A DNA stretch of 64,000 nt from CADEEN01 sp963706685. GTDB taxonomy: Bacteria > Pseudomonadota > Gammaproteobacteria > Burkholderiales > Burkholderiaceae_C. Below are positions 1-9,631 of this stretch, in pieces. The notes under the pieces are model-generated. The model had not been told where the DNA came from and did not search any database. It saw only the letters and a program-made list of their open reading frames with translations. Where the stretch lies: NCBI GenBank assembly GCA_963706685.1, contig CAVPMY010000005.1:248001-312000 (forward strand), in the 5' to 3' direction. Both the position numbers and the translations under genes were made by a program. Positions within the stretch are counted from its first letter, which is position 1; every line of letters starts with the position of its first letter.

Positions 1-1
1 C

Positions 2-2104
2 GCCTTCCTGCGCGCCAAGGTGCTGGAGATGCAGCAGCGCCACACCAAGTACGAGGACACGCCGTACTCGCTGGAGCCCAATTGCAAGGAGAGCCCGGGC
101 GGACTGCGCGACCTGCAGATCCTGATCTGGGTGTCGCGCGCTGCGGGCCTGGGACGCAGTTGGGTCGAGCTCAGCGCCAGTGGCCTGATCACGCCGTTCG
201 AGGTGGCGCAGCTGCAGCACAACGAGGGCGTGCTGAAGATGGTCCGTGCCTGGCTGCACTTCATTGCCGGCCGTCGCGAAGATCGCTTGGTGTTCGATCT
301 GCAGACCGCCGTGGCCGAACGCTTCGGCTTCAGGCCCATGAAAGGGCAGCGCGTCTCCGAACAGCTGATGCGGCGCTACTACTGGGCCGCCAAGGCCGTG
401 GTGCAGTTGAACCAGATCCTGCTGCTCAACATCGAAGAACGGATCCTGGGCAGCGAGTCGCTGCCGATGCGGCCGATCAACGACAAGTTCTTCGACCGTG
501 GCGGCATGATCGAAGTGGCCCGCGACGATCTCTACGAGCGCGATCCGCACGCCATCCTCGAGACGTTCCTGATCTACACCCAGGTCGTCGGCGTCAAGGG
601 CCTTTCGGCGCGCACCTTGCGCGCGCTGTACAACGCGCGTCACCTGATGAACGCACGGTTCCGCCTCGATCCGGTCAACCGACAGCGCTTCATCGAGATC
701 CTGCGCCAGCCCGTGGGGCAGACGCACGCGCTGCGCCTGATGAACCAGACCTCGGTGCTCGGCCGCTACCTGTGGGTGTTTCGCCGCATCGTCGGCCAGA
801 TGCAGCACGACCTGTTCCACGTCTACACGGTGGACCAGCACATCCTGATGGTGGTGCGCAACATGCGCCGCTTCTTCATTGCCGAGCATGCACACGAGTA
901 CCCGTTCTGCTCGCAGCTCGGCGCCGATTTCGAAAGACCGTATGTGCTCTACGTGGCTGCGCTCTTTCACGACGTGGCCAAGGGCCGCGGCGGCGACCAT
1001 TCGACTCTCGGCGCTCGCGAGGTGAAACGCTTTTGCCGAGACCACAAACTTCCCGCCGACGACGCCGCGCTGATCGAGTTCCTGGTGCGGCACCACCTGA
1101 CGATGAGCCATGTGGCGCAGAAGGAGGACCTGTCGGATCCGGAAGTCATTGCAGCGTTCGCGGCCACGGTCGGCAACGAACGCACACTCACCGCGCTGTA
1201 CCTGCTGACCGTGGCCGACATCCGCGGCACCAGCCCCAAGGTCTGGAATGCGTGGAAGGGCAAGCTGCTCGAAGACCTCTTCAGGTTGACGCTCAGATCG
1301 ATCGGCGGCGGCAAGCCGAACACCGAAACCGAAGTCGAGATGCGCAAGGCCGAGGCGCGGACGCTTTTGGCGCTGGCCTCGCAACTGCCCAACACCGAAA
1401 AGCCCTTGTGGCAGACGATGGACCTGGGCTACTTCATGCGACACGATCCGACCGATCTGGCCTGGCATGCACGTGTCCTGTGGCGGCATGTCAAGACGAC
1501 CAAGCCGGTGGTCAGCGCGCGCGCCTCGCCGGTCGGCGAAGGGTTGCAGGTGCTGGTCTACGCACCCGACATGCCCGACCTGTTCGCGCGCATCTGCGGC
1601 TACTTCGACAACGCCAGTTTCTCCGTGCTGGATGCCAAGGTGCACACCTCGAAAACGGGCTTCGGTCTCGACACCTTCCAGCTCGTGCACCCGCAGATCG
1701 ACGAGGGCGACCACACCGCGTACCGCGACCTGATCTCGCTGGTGGAAACGCAACTGGTCGGCGCGCTGGCACACAGCGGAGCGCTGCCCGAGCCGCGGCA
1801 CGGGCGGGTGTCGCGCCGCGTCAAGAGCTTTCCGGTCACGCCGCGCGTGACGCTGCGTCCGGATGAACGGGCGCAACGCTGGATCCTGTCGGTCAGCGCC
1901 AGCGACCGCACCGGTCTGCTCTATGCGATCGCTCGCGTGCTGGCCAAATACCGCATCAACCTGCAACTGGCCAAGATCAGCACGCTCGGCGAGCGCGTCG
2001 AAGACACGTTTCTGGTCGATGGCGCGCCCTTGCAGCACAACCGGACGCAGTTGGCGATCGAGAGCGAGTTGCTCGACGCGTTGGCACCGCCCGTCACCGC
2101 ATGA
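2..2104 (+). CDS. glnD: Bifunctional uridylyltransferase/uridylyl-removing enzyme GlnD, 3' part
   Basis: GlnD uridylylates and deuridylylates PII proteins in response to glutamine and so controls nitrogen assimilation in the cytoplasm. The frame is open from the window edge, so the N-terminal nucleotidyltransferase part is cut off; 700 residues are visible of a protein usually 850-900 long. Visible are the GlnD helical region, the HD hydrolase domain (LFHDVAKGRGGDHS near 964-1005 and HHLTMSH near 1090) and two C-terminal ACT domains (about 1545-1720 and 1880-2090, the second containing SASDRTGLLYAIARVLAKY). The stop overlaps the mnmH start as ATGA, suggesting translational coupling. Identification rests on the domain order and characteristic motifs. 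Confidence 0.95.
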   Translation, partial: AFLRAKVLEMQQRHTKYEDTPYSLEPNCKESPGGLRDLQILIWVSRAAGLGRSWVELSASGLITPFEVAQLQHNEGVLKMVRAWLHFIAGRREDRLVFDLQTAVAERFGFRPMKGQRVSEQLMRRYYWAAKAVVQLNQILLLNIEERILGSESLPMRPINDKFFDRGGMIEVARDDLYERDPHAILETFLIYTQVVGVKGLSARTLRALYNARHLMNARFRLDPVNRQRFIEILRQPVGQTHALRLMNQTSVLGRYLWVFRRIVGQMQHDLFHVYTVDQHILMVVRNMRRFFIAEHAHEYPFCSQLGADFERPYVLYVAALFHDVAKGRGGDHSTLGAREVKRFCRDHKLPADDAALIEFLVRHHLTMSHVAQKEDLSDPEVIAAFAATVGNERTLTALYLLTVADIRGTSPKVWNAWKGKLLEDLFRLTLRSIGGGKPNTETEVEMRKAEARTLLALASQLPNTEKPLWQTMDLGYFMRHDPTDLAWHARVLWRHVKTTKPVVSARASPVGEGLQVLVYAPDMPDLFARICGYFDNASFSVLDAKVHTSKTGFGLDTFQLVHPQIDEGDHTAYRDLISLVETQLVGALAHSGALPEPRHGRVSRRVKSFPVTPRVTLRPDERAQRWILSVSASDRTGLLYAIARVLAKYRINLQLAKISTLGERVEDTFLVDGAPLQHNRTQLAIESELLDALAPPVTA

Positions 2105-3159
2105 CGCTGAAGAGCATCACCGCCGAGGACGCCGCGGCTCAGCTCAGCGCTTTCGACACCATCATCGACGCCCGCTCGCCCGCCGAGTTCGCCGATGACC
2201 ACCTGCCCGGCGCCGTCAACTGGCCGGTGCTCGACAACGACGAGCGCAGCGCGGTCGGCACCGAGTACAAACAGGTCTCGGCATTCGATGCGCGAAAGCA
2301 TGGCGCAGCCATCGTGGCGCGTCGCGTCGCCGACATCGTCGAATCCCATGTGCAGGACAAGCCGCGGCAGTGGCAGCCGCTCGTCTATTGCTGGCGCGGC
2401 GGTCAGCGCAGCGGCACCCTGGCCTGGTTCCTGGGCCAGATCGGCTTTCGCGTGCAGGTGCTGCAAGGCGGCTACAAGGCCTTTCGCGAGCAGGTGCGCG
2501 AGCAGTTGAAGACGTTGCCCGAGCGCTTCGAGTTCACCGTCATCGCCGGGCGCACCGGCAGCGGCAAGACGCGCCTGCTGCAGGCCCTGATCGAACAAGG
2601 CGCGCAAGTGCTCGACCTCGAAGCGCTGGCCTGTCACCGCGGCAGCGTGCTCGGAGGCCTTGAACACGATCCCCAGCCGACGCAAAAGGCCTTTGACACA
2701 GCGGTCTGGCACGCGCTACAGGGCTTCGATCCGGCACGGCCGGTTTTCATCGAAAGCGAGAGCCGCAAGATCGGCGCGCTGGCGGTTCCAGAAACGCTGC
2801 TGGCGCGAATGCGTCAGCACGGCCAATGCGTCGTTGTCACGCTGCCGGACCCGGCGCGCGTGCAACTGCTGCTCGACGAGTATGGCTTCTTCGCGCAGCA
2901 GGTCGATCGCTTCTGCGAGCACATGGCCACGCTGACTGAATTGCGCGGCAAGGAAACGGTGGCGCGCTGGCAGCACATGGCGCGACAGGGCCAGTGGGCG
3001 GCGATTTTTGCCGAACTGATGCAGCAACACTACGACCCGCTGTACCTGCGCTCGATGCAACGCAACTTTGCCGGCATGGCCGCCGCGACACCGCTGGCGC
3101 TGCGTGACGGCGATGCCGCCACGCTGCGCGAGGCCGCAGCGAAGATCCTGGCCAGCTAG
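2101..3159 (+). CDS. mnmH: tRNA 2-selenouridine synthase (MnmH/SelU)
   Basis: MnmH replaces sulfur by selenium at the wobble 2-thiouridine of certain tRNAs, using selenophosphate and passing through a geranylated intermediate. The 352-residue protein has an N-terminal rhodanese domain with the active cysteine at about residue 97 (LVYCWRGGQRSG). A P-loop domain follows (AGRTGSGKTRLLQAL, about residues 148-162). This domain order and length match the family. The ATG lies inside the glnD stop (ATGA). No selD or selA is visible in the window, so the selenium supply cannot be judged here. Confidence 0.94.
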   Translation: MTLKSITAEDAAAQLSAFDTIIDARSPAEFADDHLPGAVNWPVLDNDERSAVGTEYKQVSAFDARKHGAAIVARRVADIVESHVQDKPRQWQPLVYCWRGGQRSGTLAWFLGQIGFRVQVLQGGYKAFREQVREQLKTLPERFEFTVIAGRTGSGKTRLLQALIEQGAQVLDLEALACHRGSVLGGLEHDPQPTQKAFDTAVWHALQGFDPARPVFIESESRKIGALAVPETLLARMRQHGQCVVVTLPDPARVQLLLDEYGFFAQQVDRFCEHMATLTELRGKETVARWQHMARQGQWAAIFAELMQQHYDPLYLRSMQRNFAGMAAATPLALRDGDAATLREAAAKILAS

Positions 3160-3175
3160 CGGCCATCGGCAGGCG

Positions 3176-3469
3176 CTACGGCAGCTTGGCCAGCACCTGA
3201 TCCATCTCGGCGGCGTTGAAGGCACGCAACGACTGCGTACGCACATTGCCCTGCGACGCCAACGCCAGGTTGAACGCGGTCAGCGACTGCTCGTCCTTGG
3301 CATCGAGCACGCACACCAGGTCGTGCGCGCCAAGCGTCCAGTAGATGTCGCGCATCGTGACGCCGAAACGTCCGGCGACCTCCTTGGCCGCGGCGGCACG
3401 CTTGGTCGTGTCCTTGATGCCCGCCAAACCCTTGTCGGTGAAGTTCACCAAACCGATATAAGTGATCAT
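3176..3469 (-). CDS. GYD domain-containing protein
   Basis: A 97-residue protein that begins MITYIGLVNFTDKGLAGI, the typical opening of the GYD family (small ferredoxin-like-fold proteins, function unknown). The start was chosen because AGGAG (revcomp of 3471-3479) lies just upstream of the ATG at 3469; the longer open frame upstream has no family similarity. It converges on mnmH, with only 16 bases between the two stops. The 277 bases from 3470 to 3746, between this gene and the divergent DUF2189 gene, hold no further gene that I can support and presumably carry both promoters. Confidence 0.85.
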   Translation of the reverse strand: MITYIGLVNFTDKGLAGIKDTTKRAAAAKEVAGRFGVTMRDIYWTLGAHDLVCVLDAKDEQSLTAFNLALASQGNVRTQSLRAFNAAEMDQVLAKLP

Positions 3470-3746
3470 CTGTCGCTCCTGTTGAAGTTGCCTGGAGGCA
3501 TCCACTGCGGCCGGTCCGTGCAGCCTCCAGCCACGGCCGGCGTCACCGGGCAGTGGAGGCCGGCAGGGCAGTCCGTGGGCGCGAGCGGTACCGCGGGAAC
3601 CGCGGCGGTGCCGGGGGCGGCGGGCGACAGGGCCGGTCGCTGGGCGATGACCGAGCCATCCTACGCCGATGGCGCGGCGTTGCAAAGCATCGACGACCAC
3701 CGCGCCACCCCGATCCAGATCAAGCTCGACAGCCAATGCGGCAACG

Positions 3747-4535
3747 ATGATGTCGGCCATGGCTCGCGTCGCAGCCCACATCACCCTCGCCCATCCGCTG
3801 CGCTGGCTGCGCCTGGGGGCGCGCGATCTGGCCCGCGCGCCGTGGCCTGGCCTGGCGCATGGCCTGTCGCTGGCGCTGTTCGGGGCCCTGGTGTTTGGCG
3901 TCCTGCATGACCGCTTCTGGTGGCTGGCCGGCGCCTTCAGCGGCTTCATGCTGGTCGCACCCGTTCTCGCCACCGGGCTCTATGCGGTCAGCCGCGCGAT
4001 CGAGCGCGGCGAGCCGACCACCCCCGCACACACGATGCGCACGGCCATCGGCGCCTGGTGGCCGCGCGGCGCCCAAGCCCGCCGGCTGATGCACTTCGGC
4101 GCGCTGCTGGCGCTGGCCGGTACCGGCTGGGTGCTGACCTCGGCGGCCTTCGTCACCGGCTTTGCGCCCCAGCCCATTGCCGCGCCGATCGACTTCGTGC
4201 GCCACGTCGTGCTGGCCGAGCGTGGATTCATCTTCGAAGCCTGGGTGCTGCTCGGCGGCGCGCTGGCCGCGCCGGTGTTTGCCAGCAGTGTGGTCGCCAT
4301 TGCCATGTTGCTCGACCGGCCGGTGGGCGTGTGGGACGCGGTGCTGACGAGCTGGCGCGTGGTCCTCGCGCACCCGCTGCCGATGGCCCTGTGGGCCATC
4401 ATCGTCATGGGCCTGACCGCGCTCGGCATGGCAACGATGTTGCTTGGCCTGGTCGTCGTCGTGCCGCTGCTCGCGCACGCAAGCTGGCATGTCTACCGCG
4501 ACTGCGTGGTCGACGACGACGCGGCGGCACACTGA
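3747..4535 (+). CDS. DUF2189 family integral membrane protein
   Basis: A protein of about 262 residues with several hydrophobic segments: around 3850-3905, 3920-3985, 4090-4160, 4235-4310 and 4375-4475. The tail HASWHVYRDCV is characteristic of DUF2189, predicted inner-membrane proteins of unknown role. The start at the ATG ATG pair (3747/3750) is preferred over upstream in-frame codons, whose translation is serine/threonine/arginine-rich and looks non-coding. The stop overlaps the next start as TGATG, so the DUF2788 gene is probably translationally coupled. Function is unknown. Confidence 0.8.
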   Translation: MMSAMARVAAHITLAHPLRWLRLGARDLARAPWPGLAHGLSLALFGALVFGVLHDRFWWLAGAFSGFMLVAPVLATGLYAVSRAIERGEPTTPAHTMRTAIGAWWPRGAQARRLMHFGALLALAGTGWVLTSAAFVTGFAPQPIAAPIDFVRHVVLAERGFIFEAWVLLGGALAAPVFASSVVAIAMLLDRPVGVWDAVLTSWRVVLAHPLPMALWAIIVMGLTALGMATMLLGLVVVVPLLAHASWHVYRDCVVDDDAAAH

Positions 4536-4747
4536 TGTTCGGCTACGACGAAGAACAGATCGCCTGGTTCGGCATGACGATCGGCGTGAGCGCGTTCGTC
4601 GGCTACATGTTCTTCATCATCTGGCAGCTGGCGCGCGAGTCCAAGGCCGGGCGCTTCGGCACCTTCGTGCTGTTCATCGTCCTCGGCTTCGGCATGATCG
4701 GCTTCGTCGCCAAGGGCGTCATCAAGTGGATCATCGGCGGCACGTGA
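4535..4747 (+). CDS. DUF2788 domain-containing small membrane protein
   Basis: A 70-residue protein beginning MFGYDEEQIAWFGMT with two predicted transmembrane helices (about residues 12-32 and 42-68). They are separated by the short basic stretch ARESKAGRFG. The sequence fits DUF2788, small proteins common in beta- and gammaproteobacteria with no assigned function. Its start shares one base with the stop of the DUF2189 gene. About 150 bases without a gene follow before the acyltransferase. Confidence 0.85.
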   Translation: MFGYDEEQIAWFGMTIGVSAFVGYMFFIIWQLARESKAGRFGTFVLFIVLGFGMIGFVAKGVIKWIIGGT

Positions 4748-4900
4748 ACGCGTCGGTCACGTCGCCGCTTCACTCGCCATTCGCTGCCGCACAGCCAGTC
4801 CTGCCTGGCCATCGGGTTGGTCATCGGGCGGTCCCTGCGGCGCGGTCAAGTGCACACGAGCCGACCCGGCGCGATAGCATCGCGCTACCCGAGGAGGCGC

Positions 4901-6354
4901 ATGTCGACGAGCATCACCCTGCCCCTGTGGCTGGCGCTGGTCATTGGCGCGCTCGCGGCGTGGGCGTTGCTCGACCGGCTGCTGATGCCCAGCGCGCGCT
5001 GGTTCGTGCGCAGCCGCGCCAACCGCGTGCTCGACGACGTCGGCAGGCGCCTGAAGATCAGCATCCGCCCGTTCCAGCAGGTCAAGCGCCAGGCACTGAT
5101 CGACCGCCTGATCTTCGACGACAAGGTGCAGCAGGCGGCAGCAGGCCTTCGCCGACGCACGCGGCATGCCGCGCGAGGTGGCGCTGGACCAGGTGCAGCG
5201 CTACGCGCGCGAGATCGTGCCGGCGTTCAACGCCTACGTCTACTTCCGCATCGGCTACTGGATCGGCAAGAAGGTGTCGCAGTTCGCTGTACCGCGTGCG
5301 CATCGGCTATACCGACGACGCCGGCCTCGACGCGCATCGCCGGAGCAGGCCACGGTGGTGTTCGTGATGAACCACCGCAGCAACATGGACTACGTCCTCG
5401 CCGCCTACCTCGCCGCCGACCAGGCGGCGCTGTCCTATGCGGTCGGCGAATGGGCGCGCATCTGGCCGCTGCAGCAGCTGATCCGCTCCATGGGCGCCTA
5501 CTTCGTGCGCCGCAATTCGCCAAGGACGAGCTCTACCGCCGCGTGCTCGAGCGCTACGTCGCGATGGCCACCGAGGCCGGCGTGACCCAGGCGGTGTATC
5601 CCGAAGGCGGCCTGACGCCGCGACGGCCTGCTGCGCGAGCCGCGCTCGGCGTGCTCGACTACATGCTGCGCGGCTTTCACAGCCCATGGCGAACGCGATC
5701 TGGTCTTCGTGCCGCTCGGCCTCAACTACGACCGCGTGCTCGAAGACCGCACGCAGCTGCTCGCCGTCGATGCCGCGACGCCGACCGGCCGGCCTCGGCG
5801 CCGCGTTGCGCACGCTCGCGTTTCGTCGGCAGCCAGTGCGGCTTGCTGCTGCGCAGCCGCTGGCATCGCTTCGGCTATGCCTGCGTCAACTTCGGCACGC
5901 CGGTGTCGGTGCGCGCCTGGGCATCCGCGCGCGGCATCGATTTCGACCATCTGCCGCGAGAACAGCGTCAGGCCGAAGTCGCTGCATTGGGTCGTCACTT
6001 GATGGCAGCAGGTCGGTCAATTGATTCCCGTGCTGCCGGTGCCCCTCGTGGCTACCGTGCTGCTGGCCCAGGGCGGGCAACCGATCGACGAACTGGCGCT
6101 GAAGTCGGCCGTGGCCGAATTGGTGCGGCAGTTGGACAGACCGCAACGCGCGCCTGTACCTGCCGCGCGGCGATTGGGACTATGCGGTCAGTGCGGGCTT
6201 GCGCATGCTCACGCAACGCCATCTGGTCGATGTGGCCGATGGCCTGTACTGCGCGCGCGCCGACGAGGCGCCGCTGCTGCGCTACTACGCCAATTCGATC
6301 TCGCACCTGCTGCTCGATCCGGAACATGCCGCGCAGCCCGCCGCACCGGCATGA
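4901..6354 (+). CDS. Glycerophosphate/1-acylglycerol-phosphate acyltransferase-like protein, frame broken by several indels
   Basis: The gene starts at an ATG behind GAGGAGG (4891-4897) and reads as a membrane-anchored PlsB/PlsC-type acyltransferase. It has an N-terminal hydrophobic helix, then VMNHRSNMDYV (HX4D acyltransferase motif, about 5366-5398). Further on are YPEGGLT (glycerophosphate-binding box, about 5598), FVPLGLNYDRVLEDRT, and a C-terminal region ending LLLDPEHAAQPAAPA. As sequenced, the frame jumps at about 5140, 5286, 5338, 5517, 5607, 5683, 5795, 5823, 6010 and 6145, each jump being one base. The translation is family-like on both sides of every jump, so I infer one intact gene of about 480 residues misread by sequencing; real decay is possible. 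Likely role: phospholipid acyl transfer. Confidence 0.72.
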
Positions 6355-6413
6355 ACGGGGCCCGCGGCAGGCAACGAATCCGCACTCGAGTCAACGCGTC
6401 ACGCCGTCATGAC

Positions 6414-6644
6414 TCAGCGCTTGTTGCGCGGATGTTTGGCTGCCGTACGCTCGTTGCCGTGCTTGTAGTTGCCGGTGATGCGCGCCATCAGCGGCTGCAG
6501 CTCGATCAGCTCGCTGCCACCGGCTTCGGCAAGAAAGTCCGCGGCGTCGTGGCCGCGCAGCGTTGATGCCAGTTTGCCGCGATGCAGGATCTCGACCTCG
6601 CCGTTCTTGCGCCGCCGCCAGGTGAAGCCGAGGTCGCCGGTCAT
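6414..6644 (-). CDS. Conserved small basic hypothetical protein
   Basis: A 76-residue protein starting MTGDLGFTWRRRKNGEVEI and ending AAKHPRNKR. From memory, short proteins with this pattern recur in Burkholderiales, but no function is known. The start ATG overlaps the stop of the upstream DUF3237 gene as TGATG, which supports both the start choice and translational coupling. No membrane segment or signal peptide is visible. It converges on the acyltransferase gene, with about 60 bases between them. Confidence 0.6.
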   Translation of the reverse strand: MTGDLGFTWRRRKNGEVEILHRGKLASTLRGHDAADFLAEAGGSELIELQPLMARITGNYKHGNERTAAKHPRNKR

Positions 6645-7114
6645 CAGGCCACGGCCCATACGTCCAGGCGCACGCGCCGCGCTTCGCGTGCACCCAGGCC
6701 GACGGCGACGAGGCGATTGAGGTGCTGCAACTCGCCGGCAGCCGTCTCGAATCGCATCGCCGTGCGGAAGTAGTACTGCGAGCGCTCCACGGTCTCACCG
6801 CGCGCCAGTGCCGCAATCACTTGCGGCGGACCGTGGCGCAGGCCCCGGCTGATGACCTGTACGTGCGCGCCCGTCGTGTCCTGCAGCACATAGCGTGCAT
6901 CGACTTCGAGCACGCCATCACTGCGCAACAGTTGCCAGTCCGCGCCGCCGGGCAGCACCCGACCGCGCCAGCCGGCGTCGTTGTCGAACGTACCGCCGGT
7001 GATGGCCACCACGCGGCGCTCGCCGGTCGGTACGGCGCCCAGCGAAATGATCTCGCCGACCTCGACAGCCAGGCGCATCAGCGGCTCGAGATCGGGCGCC
7101 GTGACACGGCCCAT
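6644..7114 (-). CDS. DUF3237 domain-containing protein
   Basis: A 156-residue protein starting MGRVTAPDLEPLMRLAVEV. The DUF3237 pattern is visible: GERRVVAITGG, then GGADWQLLRSDGVLEVDARY, then the late YYFRTAMRFET. The family is a small beta-barrel of unknown function. A perfect AGGAGG (revcomp of 7121-7126) precedes the ATG, which decides the start against the longer upstream frame. It is divergent from the Tat-exported beta-propeller gene, with 75 bases between them, and coupled to the small protein downstream. Confidence 0.82.
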   Translation of the reverse strand: MGRVTAPDLEPLMRLAVEVGEIISLGAVPTGERRVVAITGGTFDNDAGWRGRVLPGGADWQLLRSDGVLEVDARYVLQDTTGAHVQVISRGLRHGPPQVIAALARGETVERSQYYFRTAMRFETAAGELQHLNRLVAVGLGAREARRVRLDVWAVA

Positions 7115-7189
7115 GAAGATGCCCTCCTGTGTGCGCAGTATCGGCCATGCGCGCACAATGATTCGCGCCGTTCGTGTCAGGAGCTTGCG

Positions 7190-8199
7190 ATGACCTTCGA
7201 TCCGTCTCGACGCCATGCGCTGGCGACGCTGATCATGCAGACGACAGGCGCGCTCGGCGTGGCGCTGCTGCCTCGGGCGCAGGCGCAGTCCGCCGCGCGA
7301 TGCAATCGTGGCCGCTGGACACGCGCGCGCGCACCGGCATCCACGACCTGGCGCCGGCGCCCGACGGCGGCGTGTGGTTCACGGCGCAGCGCAGCGGGCA
7401 CCTCGGCTGGTTCGATCCGCAGACCGGCGGCGTCGAACTGGTCGCGCTCGGCGCCGGCTCGTCGCCGCACGGCGTGATCCAGGGGCCCGACCGGGCGGCC
7501 TGGATCACCGACAGCGGCCAGAACGCGATCGTGCGCGTCGGCTGGCCCGATCGCGCGGTGCGTGTCTTCGCGCTGCCCGAAGGCACGCCCTACGCCAACC
7601 TGAACACCTGCGCCTTCGATGGCGACGGCGACCTGTGGTTCACCGGGCAGAGCGGCTTCGTCGGCAAGCTTGCGACGAAGAGCGGCCAGTCGTGACCGTG
7701 AAGGCGGCGCCGCGCGGGCGCGGCCCGTACGGCATCTGCGCCACGCCGGCGGGCGAGGTCTGGTGGTGTTCGCTGGCCGGCTCGTTCATTGCGCGCATCG
7801 ACCGGCGCAGCGGCGACTCGACCGTGGTCGAGCCACCGACGAAGCAGCAGGGCGCGCGCCGCGTCTGGAGCGACAGCCGCGGCCGCATCTGGGTCAGCGA
7901 ATGGAACAGCGGCAACCTGTCGATGCACGACCCGGCGCAGCGGCAGCTGGAGCACGTGGAAGCTGCCGGGCGACGCACCGCGCGCTTACGCGGTCTACGT
8001 CGACGAACGCGACAAGGTCTGGGTCAGCGATTTCGGCGGCAACGCGATGTTGCGCTTCGATCCGGGCAGCGAAAGCTTCGAGCGCTTCGGCTTCCCGCGC
8101 GCGGCGGCCAGCGTCCGCCAGATCCTCGGCCGCCCCGGCGAGGTGTGGCTGCCGGAGAGCGGCACCGAGCACATCTCGGTGATCCGCACGGCGGCGTGA
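7190..8199 (+). CDS. Tat-exported Vgb/SMP-30-like beta-propeller protein (two or three frame breaks)
   Basis: The protein starts MTFDPSRRHALATLIMQTTG, a twin-arginine signal ending near PRAQAQ, so it is probably exported folded to the periplasm. The body has repeated propeller blades (GGVWFTAQRSGHLGWFD, GDLWFTGQSGFVGKL, GEVWWCSLAG, GRIWVSEWNSGNL, DKVWVSDFGGNAMLRFD, GEVWLPESG). This spacing is typical of the virginiamycin B lyase-like (streptogramin lyase) family; most chromosomal members have no proven substrate. One-base jumps near 7290, 7690 and 7960 break the frame, and blade homology continues across each. It lies 5 bases before the lipoprotein gene and probably forms an operon with it. 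Confidence 0.72.
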
Positions 8200-8204
8200 G
8201 ACCG

Positions 8205-9602
8205 ATGCTGCTGCGCGCGCTGGCTTGGCTGGCCTGCACGCTGGCTGCCGGCGCGTGCACGACGATCGCCCCGCTGCCGCGCGCCGCAAGTGCAGGCGAC
8301 GGCTGCAGTACATGGTTCGTGCAACTCGACGCGGCGGTCGATGCGGCGGGCGTGCGCGATGCGCAGGACGAGCGCGTGCCGGGCTTCGCCTTCCTGCGCG
8401 TTGACCGCCTGGCCGTGGCGACGCGCGACAGCATGCCGCTGCCGCAGTGGCTCGAGCGTGCCGCGGCGCTCGACCGCGACGCGCGCGACGCCGAGACCGC
8501 CAACCTGCCCGCCGCTGCGTTCCCGATCGACGACTCCGTCGACGCCGCGGCCGCGGGCGCGCGCAGCCAGCGCTGTCGCGAGGCGATGACGCAGCAGGTG
8601 TTGGGCGATTCCGCCCAGCAGCGTGCCGTGCTCGAACGTGCGCACGTCCCCGACCGCTACGCAACCCCCCTGCGCGTGCTCGGCGCCTATGCGCTGCTGC
8701 GCTGGCCGTTCTTCGCCGGCGTGCAGTCTTGGCAGCAGCAGCACACGCTGGACGTGGCCCGCTGGACTGAACGGCCGCCGCCGCGACAACGCTTCGTGCC
8801 GCCGGCAGGCGATCGCGACGCGCCGGTGTTCGAAATCGAGCTGCACGACGCGGCACTGGCGCCGTTCGATCGCTTCGGCGTGCCGACGTGGACCACCGGC
8901 GCCGAGGCACCGTCTATAGACACGGCGCGGCCCATCGTCTACCGACGCGACAGCCAGACCCTCTACGCGGGGCGCTGGCTGCGCCAGGCGGTGTACACGC
9001 TGTGGTTTCCCGAGCGGCCCAGGAGCGGCCGTTTCGACCTGCTGGGCGGGGCGCTCGACGGCGTGATCGTGCGCATCACCTTTGCCCCCGACGGCAGACC
9101 GCTGATGCTCGACACGATCCATGCCTGCGGCTGCTACCACCTGTTCTTTCCCGCCGCGGGCGTGGCGCTGCGCGACGGCGCGCCCACGCACGAGGAGTGG
9201 GCCTTCGTGGCCGGCGCACTGCCGGCTATTCGCCAGAGCCAAGGCAAGGCTGCCGGCACGGACGAGCGCCTGGTCGTGCGCATCGCCACGCGAACGCACT
9301 ATGTGACCGGTCTGGCGCGCGATGGCGGCAGCGCAGGCGCGCGCTATGCGCTGCGGCCGGAAAGTGATCTGCGTACGCTGCCCCTGCCCGGCGGCGGCTC
9401 GCGCAGCCTCTACGCGAGCGATGGCCTGGTGCGCGGCACCGAGCGCGGCGAGAGATTCCTGTTCTGGCCGATGGGCATTGCCAGCGCTGGGGCGATGCGC
9501 CAATGGGGCCACCATGCCACCGCCTTTGTCGGGCGGCGCCACTTCGATGACCCTAACTTGTTTGAAAGCCGCTTCACGATGCCCGCCTGGGCAACGCCAT
9601 AA
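8205..9602 (+). CDS. Unidentified lipoprotein with a His/Cys-rich motif
   Basis: A 465-residue protein that I do not recognise. It begins MLLRALAWLACTLAAGACTT, a signal peptide with a lipobox (AAGAC), so a lipid-anchored envelope protein is likely. Around 9110-9150 is DTIHACGCYHLFFPA, with two Cys and two His close together, a possible metal site. The C-terminal part contains ERFLFWPMGIASAGAMRQWGHH followed by FVGRRHFDDP. The frame is intact. It starts 5 bases after the propeller gene. The role is unknown; an exported metal or redox protein is only a guess. Confidence 0.65.
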   Translation: MLLRALAWLACTLAAGACTTIAPLPRAASAGDGCSTWFVQLDAAVDAAGVRDAQDERVPGFAFLRVDRLAVATRDSMPLPQWLERAAALDRDARDAETANLPAAAFPIDDSVDAAAAGARSQRCREAMTQQVLGDSAQQRAVLERAHVPDRYATPLRVLGAYALLRWPFFAGVQSWQQQHTLDVARWTERPPPRQRFVPPAGDRDAPVFEIELHDAALAPFDRFGVPTWTTGAEAPSIDTARPIVYRRDSQTLYAGRWLRQAVYTLWFPERPRSGRFDLLGGALDGVIVRITFAPDGRPLMLDTIHACGCYHLFFPAAGVALRDGAPTHEEWAFVAGALPAIRQSQGKAAGTDERLVVRIATRTHYVTGLARDGGSAGARYALRPESDLRTLPLPGGGSRSLYASDGLVRGTERGERFLFWPMGIASAGAMRQWGHHATAFVGRRHFDDPNLFESRFTMPAWATP

Positions 9603-9631
9603 TCGGTGCGACATCAGGCGGGAGGCCGTGT

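Noticed and set aside
4901..8199. Frame jumps considered as programmed frameshifting
   Set aside because: There are too many, they lack slippery heptamers or a common motif, and they occur in unrelated genes, which fits sequencing error better.
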